From the NCBI GenBank assembly GCA_033763395.1, contig JANRKQ010000069.1, positions 1-64,000 on the forward strand: a DNA stretch of 64,000 nt, given 5' to 3'. The position numbers were made by a program, and so were the translations under genes. Of this stretch, positions 17,291 through 26,460 are shown piece by piece. The DNA is from Xiheimicrobium sp033763395 (GTDB lineage Bacteria; Myxococcota; Myxococcia; Myxococcales; Myxococcaceae). Within the stretch, counting starts at the first letter, position 1; the number at the start of each line of letters is the position of its first letter. The notes below the pieces were generated by a model. The model was not told the DNA's origin and ran no database searches. It worked only from the letters and a program-made list of their open reading frames with translations.

Positions 17291-18837
17291 CGATGGTGCT
17301 GGGGCGGTACGAGCTCGTCTCGAAGCTGGGCGCAGGCGGCATGGCCGAGGTGTGGCGGGCGCGCGTGATGGGGGCCGAGGGCTTCTCGAAGCACGTCGTC
17401 GTCAAGCGCATCGCGAGCCACCTGGCGGACAACGCCGAGGTCGTCGAGCTCTTCAAGTCCGAGGCGAACCTGGCGGCGCGGCTCGATCACCCGAACCTCA
17501 TTCACGTGTTCGACTTCGGGCGCGACGGCGACGGCGCGCTGGTGCTGGTGATGGAGCTGGTCGATGGAGCGAGCCTGCGTGAGGTGCTCCGGGCGGCGAA
17601 GAAGGCGGGCCTCGCGCTCGACGTGCACCTCATGGCGCGCGCGGTGGCGCTGGCGAGCGACGGGCTGCACGCGGCGCATGAACTCCGCGACGAGCAGGGC
17701 GCGCTCCTGGGCGTGGTGCACCGTGACGTGAGCCCCGACAACCTGCTCCTGTCGCGAACGGGAGCGGTGAAGGTGGCCGACTTCGGCATCGCGCGCATCG
17801 AGCGGCAGGTGCAGCTCACGACGACGGACACGTTTCGCGGGAAGCTCGGGTACGCGGCGCCGGAGCAGGTGTTGGGGCAGCCAGTGACGCCGAAGAGCGA
17901 CGTGTGGGCCCTCGGGGTGACGCTCTTCGAGCTCGTCACGGGCGAGCGGCCCCACGCGGTCGACGACGCTGGCGCCCTGGCCACGGCCACGGTGTCACAA
18001 CCTGCGCGGCGCGCCGAGGCCGTGCGCCCAGACGTGCCGGCGGAGCTGGGCGAGGTGATCGCCCGCTGTCTCGAGATCGAGCCCGAGCGCCGCTGGCCCT
18101 CGGCGAAGGCGCTGGCCGATGCGCTCGAGGCATTCGTCGCGCGTCGAAGGCCCCCGGTTCGCCTCGACGAACTGGGCGCGCTCGTGACGAGGCTCGGCCT
18201 CGAGAAAGCGGTCCCGACCGGGGCCAGGGCCACGCCGGCCACCCCAGCCAGCGCCCTTCCCTTCCTCGACAGCGAGGGCTTCGAGCCTGCCGGAGCGCTC
18301 GCGGCCGATGGACAGCTCGAGCGCTTCGCTGCGATTCAGCCCGGGCCCGGCGTCGCCGCCCCGCTGCCAAAGCAGGCGGCCGACGATGGGCTCGCCCCCT
18401 TCTTGACGCCGATCTCGGTCGCGACACACACCCCGGCCGAACCCGCGCCGCAGCGGGCGCTGGCGATCGAGCCGAGCGTGGCTACCGCCAGCGTGCCGCC
18501 CCTCACCCACGAGGTGGCTTCGGCGCCGCGATCGCGCCCGGGCCTCGGCCTCGCGATCGTCGGTGTGCTGGCGATTGTCGCGGTCGTCGCGATCGCGGGC
18601 GTCGTGGGAACGCGCGCGGCTCCGGCAGAGAGCGGCGCGCTCGTCATCGACAGCCGCCCGCCAGGCGCCACGGTGTGGCTCGATGGTGAAGACGTCGGCC
18701 AGACGCCCTGGGCGGGGCAGAACGTGGGCCCCGGGCAGCGCCGGATCACCCTCAAGCTGCGCGGCTATGCCGATGCGCTGCTCGAGCTGGACGGGGGCGT
18801 GGACTGGTCCGGCACGGTGACGCTCAAGCGTCGGTGA
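17287..18837 (+). CDS. membrane Ser/Thr protein kinase with PEGA domain
   Basis: Hanks-type kinase of 516 residues: glycine loop LGAGGMAEVW, catalytic Lys40, HRDVSPDN, DFGIAR and the APE motif as YAAPEQ. A linker follows, then one membrane helix (LGLAIVGVLAIVAVVAIAGVV) and a periplasmic PEGA domain (VIDSRPPGATVWLDGEDVG, QTPWAG). It is coupled to the PEGA protein upstream, suggesting a signalling pair with kinase output in the cytoplasm and cell-envelope sensing outside. Confidence 0.95.
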   Translation: MTMVLGRYELVSKLGAGGMAEVWRARVMGAEGFSKHVVVKRIASHLADNAEVVELFKSEANLAARLDHPNLIHVFDFGRDGDGALVLVMELVDGASLREVLRAAKKAGLALDVHLMARAVALASDGLHAAHELRDEQGALLGVVHRDVSPDNLLLSRTGAVKVADFGIARIERQVQLTTTDTFRGKLGYAAPEQVLGQPVTPKSDVWALGVTLFELVTGERPHAVDDAGALATATVSQPARRAEAVRPDVPAELGEVIARCLEIEPERRWPSAKALADALEAFVARRRPPVRLDELGALVTRLGLEKAVPTGARATPATPASALPFLDSEGFEPAGALAADGQLERFAAIQPGPGVAAPLPKQAADDGLAPFLTPISVATHTPAEPAPQRALAIEPSVATASVPPLTHEVASAPRSRPGLGLAIVGVLAIVAVVAIAGVVGTRAAPAESGALVIDSRPPGATVWLDGEDVGQTPWAGQNVGPGQRRITLKLRGYADALLELDGGVDWSGTVTLKRR

Positions 18838-18948
18838 CCGCATCACGCAAGGGTTGCGCGCGGGATGGAACGTGACCTGTGTTTTGCGGCGCGCTGAGGT
18901 GGTGGCGGGTCGGTCTGGCCCGGCACGAGCGATGCTGACGGAGGGTTC

Positions 18949-19389
18949 ATGCTTCAGCACATCCTCATCGCCGTCGACGGCTCACCGTCGTCACATCACG
19001 CGGCCAACCAGGGGTTCGGGCTGGCGCGGCAGACGCGCTCGAAGGTGACCCTGGTCTTCGTCCTCGAGACGCCGCCGGTGATTCCCGTGGGCCCCCTGTC
19101 TGGCTACGTGATGACGGCGCCGCCACGCACCGAGGCCGATCTTGCGAAGGCCCGGGCCGAGCTGCACGAGCTGGCGCGAGACGCTGGCGTGCCAGTCGAC
19201 ACGAGGGTCGAGCTGGGCGCACCGGCCGACGTCCTGTGTGAGCTCGCCGATCGCCTCGGCGTCGACCTACTCGTCGTCGGAGCCCGGGGCCTCAACGCGG
19301 GCTCTCGCTGGCTCCTCGGCTCGGTGAGCGATCGCATCGTGCACCACGCGCCGTGCCCGGTGATGGTGGTTCGGGAACGCAAGCGCTGA
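18949..19389 (+). CDS. universal stress protein
   Basis: UspA-family protein of 146 residues. It has the N-terminal ILIAVDGSPSSHHA strand-helix with the nucleotide-binding Asp and the ATP-binding signature G-x2-G-x9-GS, visible as GARG followed nine residues later by GS, then HHAPCPVMVV at the end. This places it with the ATP-binding subgroup. A GGAGGG ribosome site lies just upstream of the ATG. It stands alone with its own 110-bp upstream region. Confidence 0.93.
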   Translation: MLQHILIAVDGSPSSHHAANQGFGLARQTRSKVTLVFVLETPPVIPVGPLSGYVMTAPPRTEADLAKARAELHELARDAGVPVDTRVELGAPADVLCELADRLGVDLLVVGARGLNAGSRWLLGSVSDRIVHHAPCPVMVVRERKR

Positions 19390-19440
19390 ACGGGCCACCG
19401 CCCCTCCCGGGGCACGAGCCAGCCGTGAGAAGCTCGTGCC

Positions 19441-20295
19441 GTGCGATGGGTGACGGGTCTCGGCATCGTGGTGCTCGCGTGCGCTCCCGACGCGCCTCAG
19501 CTCGAGGTGACGAGCGCCTCCTCCGTCTTGCGTCGAGGGAGCGACGGCCTGATCCGGATCGCCGCCGAAGATCGACCCGGCGTGCCAGGCCGTGGGCGGG
19601 TGCGGGTGGAGTCCGACGTGGGCAGCCTCGTCGATGGGGTCACCCTCACGCTCGACGACCTCGGGGTCGCCACCGCCAGAGTCTCCTGCCAGGGCGCGAC
19701 GAACGGCTGCGCCGCCACCTCGCTCACCGTCACGGCGACGTGGCTGCGCACGCCCGCGCTCACCCGCACGCTGACGATCGGCCTCGCCGATGCGAGCGCG
19801 AACCCCACGGGCGCTTCGGGCGACGGCGGGGGCGACCCCACCCGAACGCCGCGGTGGAGTGACGTGCCCTCTGGCTTTTTCCTCGAAGGGTCCCCTGGCG
19901 GGTACGTGGTGCAGCGCCGGGTGTTCGAACCGAATGGGCGCGTCAGCCTCAGACAGCCACCGGGCGAGCTGCTGCTCGGCCTCGACCCAGCGCCCGTCGA
20001 CGACGTCGAAGAGATCGTCTGGAGCCTCGAGGTCGCCGCGCCCCGAGGGGAGCGCCTCCGAGTGGGGCGCTACGTCGGCGCCCAACGATCGGCCTTTCGC
20101 GATGGCGTGGCGCCGGGGCTGTCGTTGTCGGGCGAAGGGCGTGGCTGCAATGCGGTCGGCGGCTTCTTCGAGGTGCACGAGCTGACGGAAACGCCCGACG
20201 GCGGCATTAGCGCCTTCGCGCTGAGCTTCGAGCAGTGGTGCGAGCAGCGCCCGCTCGACTGGGCGCGCGGGTGGGTCAGGCTTCCGCCGCCCTGA
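19441..20295 (+). CDS. hypothetical lipoprotein with Ig-like repeat region
   Basis: Lipoprotein candidate of 284 residues with GTG start, a short signal (MRWVTGLGIVVLAC) and lipobox VLAC. Residues about 20-115 read as one beta-rich Ig-like/invasin-type domain (VRVESDVGSLVDGVTLTLDD and CQGATNGCAATSLTV). A short Gly/Asp linker (ASGDGGGD) leads to a second domain with no recognised motif. Convergent with the DprE2-like gene. Confidence 0.7.
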   Translation: MRWVTGLGIVVLACAPDAPQLEVTSASSVLRRGSDGLIRIAAEDRPGVPGRGRVRVESDVGSLVDGVTLTLDDLGVATARVSCQGATNGCAATSLTVTATWLRTPALTRTLTIGLADASANPTGASGDGGGDPTRTPRWSDVPSGFFLEGSPGGYVVQRRVFEPNGRVSLRQPPGELLLGLDPAPVDDVEEIVWSLEVAAPRGERLRVGRYVGAQRSAFRDGVAPGLSLSGEGRGCNAVGGFFEVHELTETPDGGISAFALSFEQWCEQRPLDWARGWVRLPPP

Positions 20296-20305
20296 GCCTC
20301 CACCT

Positions 20306-21049
20306 TCAGAACTTCACGCGGCGCATGACGAAGCGGGGCATGGCCTTGATGGCCGTCATCACCGCGCGCCAGACGGGCGGTGCGTAGACGACGGGGGTGC
20401 CAGCATCGATGGCCTCCAGCACGACGTGGGCGACGTCTTCCGGGTCTCCCGCGAAGGGCGGGGTCTTGAGGCCGTCAGTCATGCCGGTGCGCACGAAGCC
20501 CGGCTTCACGCAGACGGTGACGAGGCCCTCGCGCCGGTACTTGTGATCGAGGCCCTCGAGGTACGCCGACAGGCCCGCCTTGGCCGCGCCGTACATGACG
20601 ACCGGCGAGCGCCCCCGGTCACCCGCCACCGACGAGAACGCGCACAACGTGCCGCCGCCGCGCATGAGGAGCTTCTTGCGGGCCTCCTCGCAGAACAGCA
20701 CCGTGTTGGCGAAGTCGACGGTCAGCACCTTCGCGGCCAGCGCCGGGTCGCGCTCGAGCTGATCCTGGGTGGCGAACGCGCCGGCGGTCACCACCACGGT
20801 GTCGAGCCCGTCGAGCTGTTGCTCCGCGGACTCGAGGGCCGGCTTGAAGGACTCGGGCTGCTCGAGATCGCACGGCACGCCGACGACGCGCGTGCCCGGC
20901 ACCCCGCGGGCCTCGAGATCGGCCACGCTGCGCTTCACCTCGTCGTCGCCCCGGCCCAGCACCGCGACGAAGTCACCGCGCTCTGCGAACCTCCGGGCGA
21001 GCGCGCGCCCCATGCCGCGCGTCGCCCCCAGGACGGCGACGCGCTTCAT
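20306..21049 (-). CDS. DprE2-like SDR ketoreductase
   Basis: Short-chain dehydrogenase of 247 residues with cofactor motif GATRGMGRAL, the SSVAGDRGR segment with catalytic Ser, and catalytic YGAAK. It resembles DprE2, which reduces the 2-keto sugar made by DprE1 to complete epimerisation of decaprenyl-phospho-ribose to arabinose in mycobacteria. Its ATG overlaps the stop of the DprE1-like gene (ATGA), so the two steps are translationally coupled. The substrate in this organism is unknown. Confidence 0.82.
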   Translation of the reverse strand: MKRVAVLGATRGMGRALARRFAERGDFVAVLGRGDDEVKRSVADLEARGVPGTRVVGVPCDLEQPESFKPALESAEQQLDGLDTVVVTAGAFATQDQLERDPALAAKVLTVDFANTVLFCEEARKKLLMRGGGTLCAFSSVAGDRGRSPVVMYGAAKAGLSAYLEGLDHKYRREGLVTVCVKPGFVRTGMTDGLKTPPFAGDPEDVAHVVLEAIDAGTPVVYAPPVWRAVMTAIKAMPRFVMRRVKF

Positions 21050-22362
21050 GGCGCATCTCCGAACAGGCGCACGGACTGGGCGCTGCGGAACCGGTGCTGC
21101 GGGTCCCACTTCTCGCGCACCTCGAGGAAGCGCGGCAGGCGGGGCTCCATCGCGCGGAAGTGCTCTGGGCGCGTGAAGGTGTCCTTGGCGAGGTAGATGC
21201 GCCCACCTTCCTTCAGCACGTGCTCGTTGAGCTCGTCGACGAGGGCCTGGGTGTCGTTGCGAATGGCGATGTCGAGCGCGACCGAGATGCCGGGCTTCGG
21301 GAACGACAAGAGCGCCGCGCTCTCGGGCCCGCAGTCCTTGATGACGCAGAGAAAGCTGGCGCCGCCGCGGCGGGTGAGCACGTCGAGGAAGCGCCGCGCC
21401 GCGCCCTGCCCGGCCTCGTTGGGCAGCACGCACTGGTACTGGGTGAAGCCACGCCGGCCGTACATGCGGTTCCAGCCCTTGACGAAGTCGAGCGGCCAGA
21501 AGAACGAGAAGGGGCTGACGATGCCCGACATCGTGCGGGGCAGGTGCTTCCAATAGAACGCGAAGTTGAAGGCGCGGATCGACAGCGGGTTGAGCAGCCA
21601 CTCGGGCGCTTCGACGGGGAACGCCACGTTCGGCGGCTCGCTGGGGAAGCGCGAGGGCGCCTCGTGCGAGTGGGCCCAGCGGCCCTTCATCAAGATGCCG
21701 CGGCCCATGTGTCTGCCGGGCGTGAGGCAGTCGATCCACCCCACCGTCATCGGCCACTTCGGCGCCGCCTCTTTGAGCTTCTCGACGTACTCGTCGATGT
21801 CCGAGACGCGCTCCGATTCCTGCCAGATCCACGGCGTGGGGATGCGCACCATGGGGAACTCGACCTCGAGGATCTGCCCGGTGAGGCCCATGCCGCCGAC
21901 GGTGGCCAGGAAGAGCTCGCGCTCGAGATCGGGCCCGCACTCGAGCACCTGGCCGTCGGCGACGCGCATCTTCAGGCGCCTCACGTGCGCGCCAAAGCAG
22001 CCGTCGACGTGGTGGTTCTTGCCGTGCACGTCGGCCGCGACCGCGCCACCGAGCGTGACGAACTGGGTGCCCGGCGTCACCGGCACGAACCAGCCGCGCG
22101 GCAACAGCGTGCGGTTGAGGTCGAGCAGCGACAGGCCCGCCTCGGCGCGCAAGAGGCCCGTCGACCCATCGAACGCCAGCATGCGGTTGGCGCGCGTGGT
22201 GTTGACGACGACGGGGTTGGCCGACGGCGGGAGCGACGAGTCGCCGTAGCTGCGGCCCAGGCCGCGGAAGAGCACCGGCGGCGTCTGCTCCAGGTTGTCG
22301 GGCTGGAGCTCCTTGCCCATCACCGCGGTGCGGCCCCAGCCTTCGATGCGCGAGTCGGTCAT
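21046..22362 (-). CDS. DprE1-like FAD-dependent polyprenyl-phosphoribose oxidase
   Basis: VAO/BBE-type FAD enzyme of 438 residues. It has the flavin-domain blocks RGLGRSYGD, PVTPGTQFVTLGGAVAADVHGKNHH and ATVGGMGLTG, then PLDFVKGWNRMYGRRGFTQYQ and IYLAKDT with the conserved Lys393, all closely like mycobacterial DprE1. Aligning from Lys393 (Mtb K418) back 31 residues lands on Ala362, where M. tuberculosis has Cys387. The ATG at 22362 is preferred over a TTG 13 codons upstream. It forms an operon with the DprE2-like SDR. Confidence 0.85.
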   Translation of the reverse strand: MTDSRIEGWGRTAVMGKELQPDNLEQTPPVLFRGLGRSYGDSSLPPSANPVVVNTTRANRMLAFDGSTGLLRAEAGLSLLDLNRTLLPRGWFVPVTPGTQFVTLGGAVAADVHGKNHHVDGCFGAHVRRLKMRVADGQVLECGPDLERELFLATVGGMGLTGQILEVEFPMVRIPTPWIWQESERVSDIDEYVEKLKEAAPKWPMTVGWIDCLTPGRHMGRGILMKGRWAHSHEAPSRFPSEPPNVAFPVEAPEWLLNPLSIRAFNFAFYWKHLPRTMSGIVSPFSFFWPLDFVKGWNRMYGRRGFTQYQCVLPNEAGQGAARRFLDVLTRRGGASFLCVIKDCGPESAALLSFPKPGISVALDIAIRNDTQALVDELNEHVLKEGGRIYLAKDTFTRPEHFRAMEPRLPRFLEVREKWDPQHRFRSAQSVRLFGDAP

Positions 22363-22440
22363 CACCCGCTCGCAGGTAGCCTTGTCAGCCCCCTCGCGCA
22401 AGCCACGCCCCCGTGGCGGCCATCAGCGACGCTTGTCGGT

Positions 22441-23880
22441 TCAGCGGGCCTCGAGCTCGGTCGCGCGGCGCAGGCGCCCGGCTTCGTCCACGGTGAGCGG
22501 CGGGCAGTACGGGCCGACGAAGGAGCGCGTCCACCAGTCGGGCGTTCCGAAGGGCGCGAAGCGGTACTCCCAGCTCGTCGCGCGCACGTAGCGCGGGGGG
22601 CGGCCCGCGAAGGGGTTCGTCTCGAGGAGCGCCAGGGCTCGCGGCGTGCCCAGGAGCAGGTGGCGCTGGAACGAGAGCAACCACGGGTTGCGATCGCACG
22701 TGCCCAGCGAGGCGAACCACATCTGCCAGTCGAGCCGCGGCTGCCAGGGCGCCACGAAGTCCGGCCGGCGATCGAGCCGCCCGGGCTTCCACTTGAACTC
22801 CCACGCTCGCCATTCGAGCCCATCGTGACTGCCTTCGAGGATGATCTCGGCCCGGTTCTTCGTCATCACGGCGAAGGCGCCGTAGGCGTTGACGACGTGG
22901 AAGGGGTCGACCCGCTCGAGCACCGCGCGCAGGGGTGGCTCGGCCACGAAGCGCCGCGAGAACGCCACGACGCTCAAGACGAGGTACGCGGCGACGAGCC
23001 CCCAGCTCAGGGCGCTTGCCCTGGGAGGCTCGCGCTCCTCGCGCGACCCGAACACCCCATCATCGAGGAGCGGCACCGCGAGCGCCGCGGTGAGGACATT
23101 GAAGAAGCTGTAGTTGCCGGCGACGAAGAGGCCCGCCTGCATGGTGACGATGCCCGCGGCGGCGATGAGGCGGGCGCGGCGAGGCCCGAGCGCGAGCAGC
23201 GGAATGGGCAGCTCGAGCACGAACATCGCGAGGCAGAGCGCCTGCTGCACCGGCACCGGCCACGCGTTGGCGATGACGCTCGTCCACGTCGGGAGCGGCT
23301 GCGTCCACCAGTGCCAGGTGAGCGCGGTGAGATCGCGCCACGTCGGGTCGCCGCTGGCGAGCTTCACGATGCCCGAGCCCAGGGTGAGCTTGCAGGACAG
23401 CACCGCGAAGGCGAAGCGGACCGCGCGCGAGGGCTCGACGATCGACGGGCCAGCGAAGGGCCGCACGCCACCGGGCGCGAGGCAGGCGACGAGCACCGCG
23501 CCCTCGATGAGGAGCAGATCCCACTGGAAGTTGAGGAACGGCGCGCCCACCTGCAGCAGCGAGAGCCAACACGTCGCCAGCGTGAGGGCAGCCCAGCGCG
23601 GCGCGACGCCCGCGGCGAGGCACACCGAGGCGAAGACGGCGAGGCCGCAGACGAGGTGCAGGGCCGCGTCCGAAGCGTCGAGCCAGAACAGCGTGGGCAG
23701 TTCCAGGAACGACACCCGTGCCGGGGAGAGCTGCGCCATCGTTTCGGCGACGGGCGAGAGGCCGCTCGAGCCGTACAGGCCAGGCGCCTGCGCCCAGAGG
23801 CTGGCGGTCGCCCACACGGCCACCACGCCGAACGCGCAGAGCGACCACTGTACCGTCTGCCGCATGGGGAACGCCGCCAT
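22441..23880 (-). CDS. lipase maturation factor family membrane protein
   Basis: Polytopic membrane protein of 479 residues resembling vertebrate LMF1/2 and their bacterial relatives. Diagnostic blocks are FLNFQWDLLLIEGAVL, the loop GIVKLASGDPTW, and the C-terminal soluble part with YGAFAVMTKNR, EIILEGSHDG, WEFKWKPG and PRLDWQMWFA. The bacterial role is not established. Two close ATGs (23880, 23865) can serve as start. It is divergent from the SRAP gene with only 41 bp between. Confidence 0.88.
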   Translation of the reverse strand: MAAFPMRQTVQWSLCAFGVVAVWATASLWAQAPGLYGSSGLSPVAETMAQLSPARVSFLELPTLFWLDASDAALHLVCGLAVFASVCLAAGVAPRWAALTLATCWLSLLQVGAPFLNFQWDLLLIEGAVLVACLAPGGVRPFAGPSIVEPSRAVRFAFAVLSCKLTLGSGIVKLASGDPTWRDLTALTWHWWTQPLPTWTSVIANAWPVPVQQALCLAMFVLELPIPLLALGPRRARLIAAAGIVTMQAGLFVAGNYSFFNVLTAALAVPLLDDGVFGSREEREPPRASALSWGLVAAYLVLSVVAFSRRFVAEPPLRAVLERVDPFHVVNAYGAFAVMTKNRAEIILEGSHDGLEWRAWEFKWKPGRLDRRPDFVAPWQPRLDWQMWFASLGTCDRNPWLLSFQRHLLLGTPRALALLETNPFAGRPPRYVRATSWEYRFAPFGTPDWWTRSFVGPYCPPLTVDEAGRLRRATELEAR

Positions 23881-23921
23881 CGCGCGCGTTTTACCGCGCC
23901 TGGCGGCTACACTCGTCGGCG

Positions 23922-24602
23922 ATGTGTGGGCGCTACACGCTCAAGGCGAAGGGCATCGACCTGCAGCGCGAGCTGCGCCTCGATCACGAGCCGGTGCTCG
24001 AGCCGCGGTACAACCTGGCGCCGACGCAAGGGGCTCCGGTGGTGCTCGACACGTCGCCGCGCGAGCTCGTCATCGCCCGTTGGGGCTTCACGCCCGCCTG
24101 GTCGAGGGACGTCAAGGACGGCGCGCGACACATCAACGCCCGCGCCGAGTCGTTGGGGGAGAAGCGGCTCTTCAAAGACGCGCTGGCGCACCGTCGGTGC
24201 CTGGTGCCCTGCGATGGCTTCTACGAGTGGCAGCACCACGGCAAGCAGTCGACGCCCCACTACGTCACCTCACCGGAGCAGCCGCTGCTGACGATGGCCG
24301 GGCTCTGGACGCCGTGGCGCTCTCCCGACGGGCTCGAGGTGGTGACCTTCACCATCGTCACCACGGCCGCCGACGCCTTCATGTCGAGGCTGCACACGCG
24401 CATGCCGCTCTTCGTTCCGCGTGACGCGCGCGAGGCGTGGCTGGCCACGACGACGAGCACGGCCACCATCTCTGCGCTCCTCCATGGCGCGCCCCCGCCA
24501 CACCTCACCGCCTGGGCTGTCGGCGCCCACGTCAACCACGTGGCGTTCGACGATCCCCGCTGCCTCGAGAAGGCCGCGGCGGTGCAGCTCGACCTCCTCT
24601 GA
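23922..24602 (+). CDS. SRAP (YedK/HMCES) abasic-site crosslinking protein
   Basis: Protein of 226 residues with the full SRAP active site: MCGRYT with the N-terminal Cys2 that crosslinks to abasic sites in single-stranded DNA, Asn31 in RYNLAPTQ, Glu102 in GFYEW and His158 in SRLHTRMP. The start is fixed because Met removal must expose Cys2. It protects replication from abasic-site damage. It stands alone opposite the LMF-like gene. Confidence 0.95.
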   Translation: MCGRYTLKAKGIDLQRELRLDHEPVLEPRYNLAPTQGAPVVLDTSPRELVIARWGFTPAWSRDVKDGARHINARAESLGEKRLFKDALAHRRCLVPCDGFYEWQHHGKQSTPHYVTSPEQPLLTMAGLWTPWRSPDGLEVVTFTIVTTAADAFMSRLHTRMPLFVPRDAREAWLATTTSTATISALLHGAPPPHLTAWAVGAHVNHVAFDDPRCLEKAAAVQLDLL

Positions 24603-24654
24603 CGCAGGCCTCCACGGCGTTCGCATCGGCCCACCACCCCGGAGCGGCTGAGGT

Positions 24655-25029
24655 ATGGTGTCTGCGCACATGCCGTCGCCGTGGGACGAAGTCAGGCGGG
24701 AATCACTCGAGATGCCGGCGGTCGGCTACCACCGCCGAGGCTCGCCGCTGCCCTGGCTGTTGCTCGCGGTCTCGATCACCCTGACGGTGACGGTGCTCTT
24801 CGTCGGCCGCAACCGGCTCGTGGAAGAGAAGGAGCGCACGTGGACGTCGCTCAAGGCCAACGACGAGCTGAACCAGCGGCTCAAGGCTGCGCAGAAAGAG
24901 GTCGAGCGCGCGAAGGAGACCTGCTCCGCCGGTGACGAGGCCAGCGGCGATCAGGCGCGGCGCATCGTGCAGCTCGAGATGCAGAACCGCCGGCTCCAGG
25001 ACGAGCTGGCGAAGGTGAAGAAGAAGTAG
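24655..25029 (+). CDS. small membrane coiled-coil protein
   Basis: Hypothetical protein of 124 residues: about 33 cytoplasmic residues, one membrane helix (LPWLLLAVSITLTVTVLFVG), then a charged coiled coil (LVEEKERTW, LNQRLKAAQKEVERAKET, LQDELAKVKKK) with a single Cys. ATG codons at 24655 and 24670 are both possible. It abuts the transporter gene with no gap, so the two are probably cotranslated. Confidence 0.75.
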   Translation: MVSAHMPSPWDEVRRESLEMPAVGYHRRGSPLPWLLLAVSITLTVTVLFVGRNRLVEEKERTWTSLKANDELNQRLKAAQKEVERAKETCSAGDEASGDQARRIVQLEMQNRRLQDELAKVKKK

Positions 25030-26460
25030 ATGACGCGCACGCGGGTGGTGGGGCTCGTGCTGGGGCCCCTGCTCTTCGTCGCGCTCGCGTTCCTCGACAC
25101 ACCGCTCGTGCACGTCTCGGGCTTCGATCGACGACCGGCCCTCGCCGCGGGCATCTCGGTGCTGATGGCCGTGTGGTGGTTCACCGAGGCGGTGCCGATT
25201 CAGTGGACGGCGATGATTCCCCTGGTGGCCTTCCCGCTGCTCGGCGTCTTCGGCGGCAGCCTCGGCGATGGCCTCATTCGCACCGGCGGGGAGTACACGA
25301 ACGCGTACATCTTCCTCTTCCTCGGCGGCATGGCCGTGGGCGCCGCGCTCGAGCACTGGAACCTGCACCGGCGCATCGCGCTGCACCTCATGGTGCGCAT
25401 CGGGGCGTCGCCGCCGCGGCTGCTCCTCGGGCTGCTCGTGGCCACCGCCACCATCTCGTTGTGGATCTCGAACACCGCCACGGCCGTCATGATGCTGCCC
25501 ATCGCGCTCGCGGTGCTGTCCGAGCTGGAGGGCCAGGCGAAGGCGCGGCTCGTCCGGTACGGCATGGCGCTGATGCTGGCCGTCGCGTACGCGGCGAACG
25601 TCGGCGGCATGGGCACGAAGATCGGCACGGCGACGAACTCGATCTTCGTGGGCTGGCTCGCCACCAAGCTCTCGTACGAGCTGACGTTTCCGCGCTTCGT
25701 GCTGCTGGGCCTGCCCTTCGTGGTCCTCTTCGTGCCGGTGCTGTGGGCCGCGCTCTGGGCCTTCGGCCGCGCCGATGCGCCAAAGACCGACGCCGGCGCC
25801 GACGTGCTGCGCGGACAGCTGGCGGCGCTGGGGCCCATGACGGCGATGGAGCGGCGCGTCGGGCTCGTCTTCTCCATCGCGGCGGGCCTGTGGGTGTTCG
25901 GCGATCCGCTCCGGCGTGCGCTGGCGCCGCTCGTGCCCTTCGAGCTGGCGAACCGGCACTACGAGGCGGTGGTCGCGATGGGGGCAGCGTTGGTGCTGGG
26001 GCTGGCGAGGGCGTTGCCGCTGGCCGCGCTCCGGCGGATTCCGGTGAGCGCGCTGATGCTGCTCGGCGGCTCGTTCGCGATGGCGGCGGGCATCGAAGGG
26101 AGCGGCCTGTCGGTGTGGCTCGGCGCCCAGCTCGAGCCGCTCAAGGCGCAGCCCGCGTGGGTGCAGCTGACGCTCGCGAGCTTCGCGACGGTGGCGCTGT
26201 CGGCCGTGGCGTCGAACACGGCGACGGTGAACCTGATGCTGAACCTGCTGCCGCCGAACCTGCCGCTGCTGTCGATGGTGACGCTCGCCTCGTCGTGCGA
26301 CTTCGCCCTGCCGGCGGGGACGCCGCCCAACGCGATCGTCTTCGGCTCCGGGCGCGTGCACCTGCCGTCGATGATGCGGGTCGGCGCGGTGCTCGACCTG
26401 GCCGCCGCCACGCTGCTGGTGGGCTACGGGTGGCTCTACCTGCCGCTCGTCGTGCCGTGA
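25030..26460 (+). CDS. DASS/SLC13-family sodium:anion symporter
   Basis: Integral membrane transporter of 476 residues. The paired substrate- and sodium-binding motifs WISNTATAVM and AVASNTATVNL (SNT repeats in the two inverted halves) identify the divalent anion:sodium symporter family, which takes up dicarboxylates, tricarboxylates or sulfate. An N-terminal TEAVPIQWTAMIPLVAFP and a late CDFALPAGTPPNAIVFGSG also match. Substrate not determinable. Its last 25 bp overlap the convergent nucleotidyltransferase gene. Confidence 0.92.
   Translation: MTRTRVVGLVLGPLLFVALAFLDTPLVHVSGFDRRPALAAGISVLMAVWWFTEAVPIQWTAMIPLVAFPLLGVFGGSLGDGLIRTGGEYTNAYIFLFLGGMAVGAALEHWNLHRRIALHLMVRIGASPPRLLLGLLVATATISLWISNTATAVMMLPIALAVLSELEGQAKARLVRYGMALMLAVAYAANVGGMGTKIGTATNSIFVGWLATKLSYELTFPRFVLLGLPFVVLFVPVLWAALWAFGRADAPKTDAGADVLRGQLAALGPMTAMERRVGLVFSIAAGLWVFGDPLRRALAPLVPFELANRHYEAVVAMGAALVLGLARALPLAALRRIPVSALMLLGGSFAMAAGIEGSGLSVWLGAQLEPLKAQPAWVQLTLASFATVALSAVASNTATVNLMLNLLPPNLPLLSMVTLASSCDFALPAGTPPNAIVFGSGRVHLPSMMRVGAVLDLAAATLLVGYGWLYLPLVVP

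Noticed and set aside
18911..18930. Possible sigma-54 promoter before the UspA gene (GG, 10 bp, GC)
   Set aside because: The -12 element lacks TTGC and no activator site is near; the spacing match alone is too weak.
21094..24291. Very long plus-strand open frame opposite the DprE1 and lipase-maturation-factor genes
   Set aside because: Arg/His/Pro/Glu-rich translation typical of the antisense frame of GC-rich genes; no domain, and both genes beneath it are well supported.
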